Shown in pieces: positions 5,412-6,015 of a stretch of 6,015 nucleotides of DNA. Position 1 is the stretch's first letter, and every line of letters begins with the position of its first letter. The DNA is from Bryobacterales bacterium. GTDB lineage: Bacteria; Acidobacteriota; Terriglobia; Bryobacterales; Bryobacteraceae. Position numbers and translations under genes: made by a program. The stretch lies in assembly GCA_003132865.1 (NCBI GenBank), contig PKYZ01000321.1, forward strand, positions 294 through 6,308, written 5' to 3'. The notes below the pieces were generated by a model. It had not been told where the DNA came from and searched no databases. It saw only the letters and a program-made list of their open reading frames with translations.

Positions 5412-6015
5412 GCGAAACGCCCATTCGATCCGCACTTGATTCGGCGCGACTTTCCGATCCTGCAGAAGCGCGTGCACGGGCGCCCGCTGATCTGGCTGGA
5501 TAACGCCGCCACCACGCAGAAGCCCAATGCGGTGATCGATCGCCTGTCACACTTCTATCATCACGAAAACTCCAACGTCCACCGCGCCGCTCACACCCTC
5601 GCGGCGCGCGCCACCGACGCCTACGAAAGCGCGCGCGAGAAAGTGCGCCGCTTCATCAACGCTTCGTCCACGCGTGAAATTGTCTTTCTCCGCGGCACCA
5701 CCGAGGGCATCAACTTGGTCGCGCAAGCTTGGGGCCGCCGCAACGTGCAGAAGGACGACGAGGTCGTCATCACCTGGCTGGAACACCACGCCAACATCGT
5801 GCCCTGGCAGCAACTGTGCGCGGAGAAGGGCGCCCGCTTACGGGTGGCGCCCGTGGACGATCGCGGCGAAGTCATCCTGGAGGAGTACGAGAAGCTCCTG
5901 GGGCCGCGCACGCGAATCGTGGCATTCACCCAGGTGTCCAATGCGCTCGGCACCATCACCCCGGCGCGCGAGATGGTGGAGATGGCGCACCGCCACGGCG
6001 CGCGCGTACTGGTCG
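4347..6015 (+). CDS. SufS-like cysteine desulfurase, encapsulin cargo with long disordered N-terminus (C-terminus beyond the right edge)
   Basis: This is a PLP-dependent group II cysteine desulfurase, which converts L-cysteine to L-alanine and leaves the sulfur as an enzyme persulfide. It is the predicted cargo of the adjacent encapsulin. Of the 556 residues present, about 1-355 are proline/alanine-rich with no sign of a folded domain. The catalytic domain starts near FDPHLIRRDFPIL (360-372). It shows LDNAATTQKP (384-393), NVHRAAHTLAARAT (410-423), the cofactor-phosphate motif RGTTEGINLVA (449-459), WLEHHANIVPWQ (477-488) with the histidine that stacks on PLP, and QVSNALGTITP (529-539). The PLP lysine and the catalytic cysteine lie beyond the window and cannot be checked. 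I chose the ATG at 4347, a 14-base overlap with the shell gene. An in-frame ATG at 4332, preceded by GGAAG six bases upstream, is a real alternative that would add five residues. Shell and cargo are probably co-transcribed and translationally coupled. Confidence 0.93.
   Translation, partial: MSTSNLGAADLPALAAGLDVAAIARLANEFFAAPPQNPAHPAGLPRPLPAATDSVAPPATAAGAAAFAPANPGAVPVHGAPGSPAYIYNAAEPPALNVAPSFSEPSGLFSFPSVPGVQAVPGTPAVAAPLPEPVPLPASAPAAPDSMPDPLALTQLANQFFAALPGNAAPPASLPQLPPVSELFSFPGVPGVPSVPGLPGVPSVPSVPGVPSVPSVPGLPGVPGLPPPPGITPVPDTANASALPAAPNVPPYSPEPERFSPFDAALSFPVTSDLFILPGVPGAQSLPGTPVLPSSPPATPPEEAGLRAQTAAVPPHPAIGTAPYAPPPTSAPAAPSQPHVESFDFRPEMTPDLGRAKRPFDPHLIRRDFPILQKRVHGRPLIWLDNAATTQKPNAVIDRLSHFYHHENSNVHRAAHTLAARATDAYESAREKVRRFINASSTREIVFLRGTTEGINLVAQAWGRRNVQKDDEVVITWLEHHANIVPWQQLCAEKGARLRVAPVDDRGEVILEEYEKLLGPRTRIVAFTQVSNALGTITPAREMVEMAHRHGARVLV
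4908..5024 (+). repeat. Thirteen-unit 9-bp tandem repeat encoding G/S-V/L-P
   Basis: Residues 188-226 of the desulfurase are 13 consecutive tripeptides, in order GVP GVP SVP GLP GVP SVP SVP GVP SVP SVP GLP GVP GLP. They are encoded by 9-base units of the form GGT/AGT-GTG-CCG/CCA. A 27-base block (SVPGLPGVP) occurs identically at 4926-4952 and 4989-5015, 63 bases apart, showing recent internal duplication. The reading frame is preserved whatever the copy number, so length can vary by slippage without breaking the enzyme. On the opposite strand the same bases spell a collagen-like glycine-every-third pattern, which is only a shadow. Confidence 0.9.

Overview
The window is GC-rich, densely coded bacterial chromosome. 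Gene content, codon use rich in G and C at third positions, and weak Shine-Dalgarno sites fit a soil-type bacterium such as an Acidobacteriota member (Solibacter/Bryobacter-like). That placement is an impression from memory of similar proteins and was not tested.

Left part (1-1957, minus strand): a two-gene unit reads right to left. It has a small GatB/YqeY-domain protein followed, with a 4-base ATGA stop/start overlap, by an OPT-superfamily oligopeptide transporter that runs off the left edge. Middle (1958-3113): a short spacer carries a perfect 9-bp inverted repeat. It is followed by a minus-strand remnant of an FAD/NAD(P)-binding oxidoreductase that needs three frame changes to be read through, so it is called a pseudogene. 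Positions 3114-3415 are a divergent intergenic region of about 300 bases with visibly lower GC. It holds two near-identical 17-bp palindromes with centres 53 bp apart and a possible promoter facing right.

Right part (3416-6015, plus strand): this is the centre of interest. A 314-residue SrpI-type (Family 2A) encapsulin shell protein overlaps by 14 bases the start of a cysteine desulfurase that is cut by the right edge. The desulfurase has about 355 residues of proline/alanine-rich, presumably disordered sequence before its SufS-like catalytic domain. That extension contains two LANxFFAA motifs, three LF-x-x-P-x-VPG motifs and a 13-unit tandem G/S-V/L-P repeat.

How the pieces work together: in the characterised cyanobacterial Family 2A system, a cysteine desulfurase is packed into the encapsulin shell through its disordered N-terminal extension. 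By inference the two right-hand genes form one operon that builds a protein nanocompartment in which L-cysteine is converted to alanine and enzyme-bound or stored sulfane sulfur. The paired palindromes upstream are the best candidates for its operator. The transporter, YqeY and oxidoreductase remnant point the other way and show no evident functional link to it.
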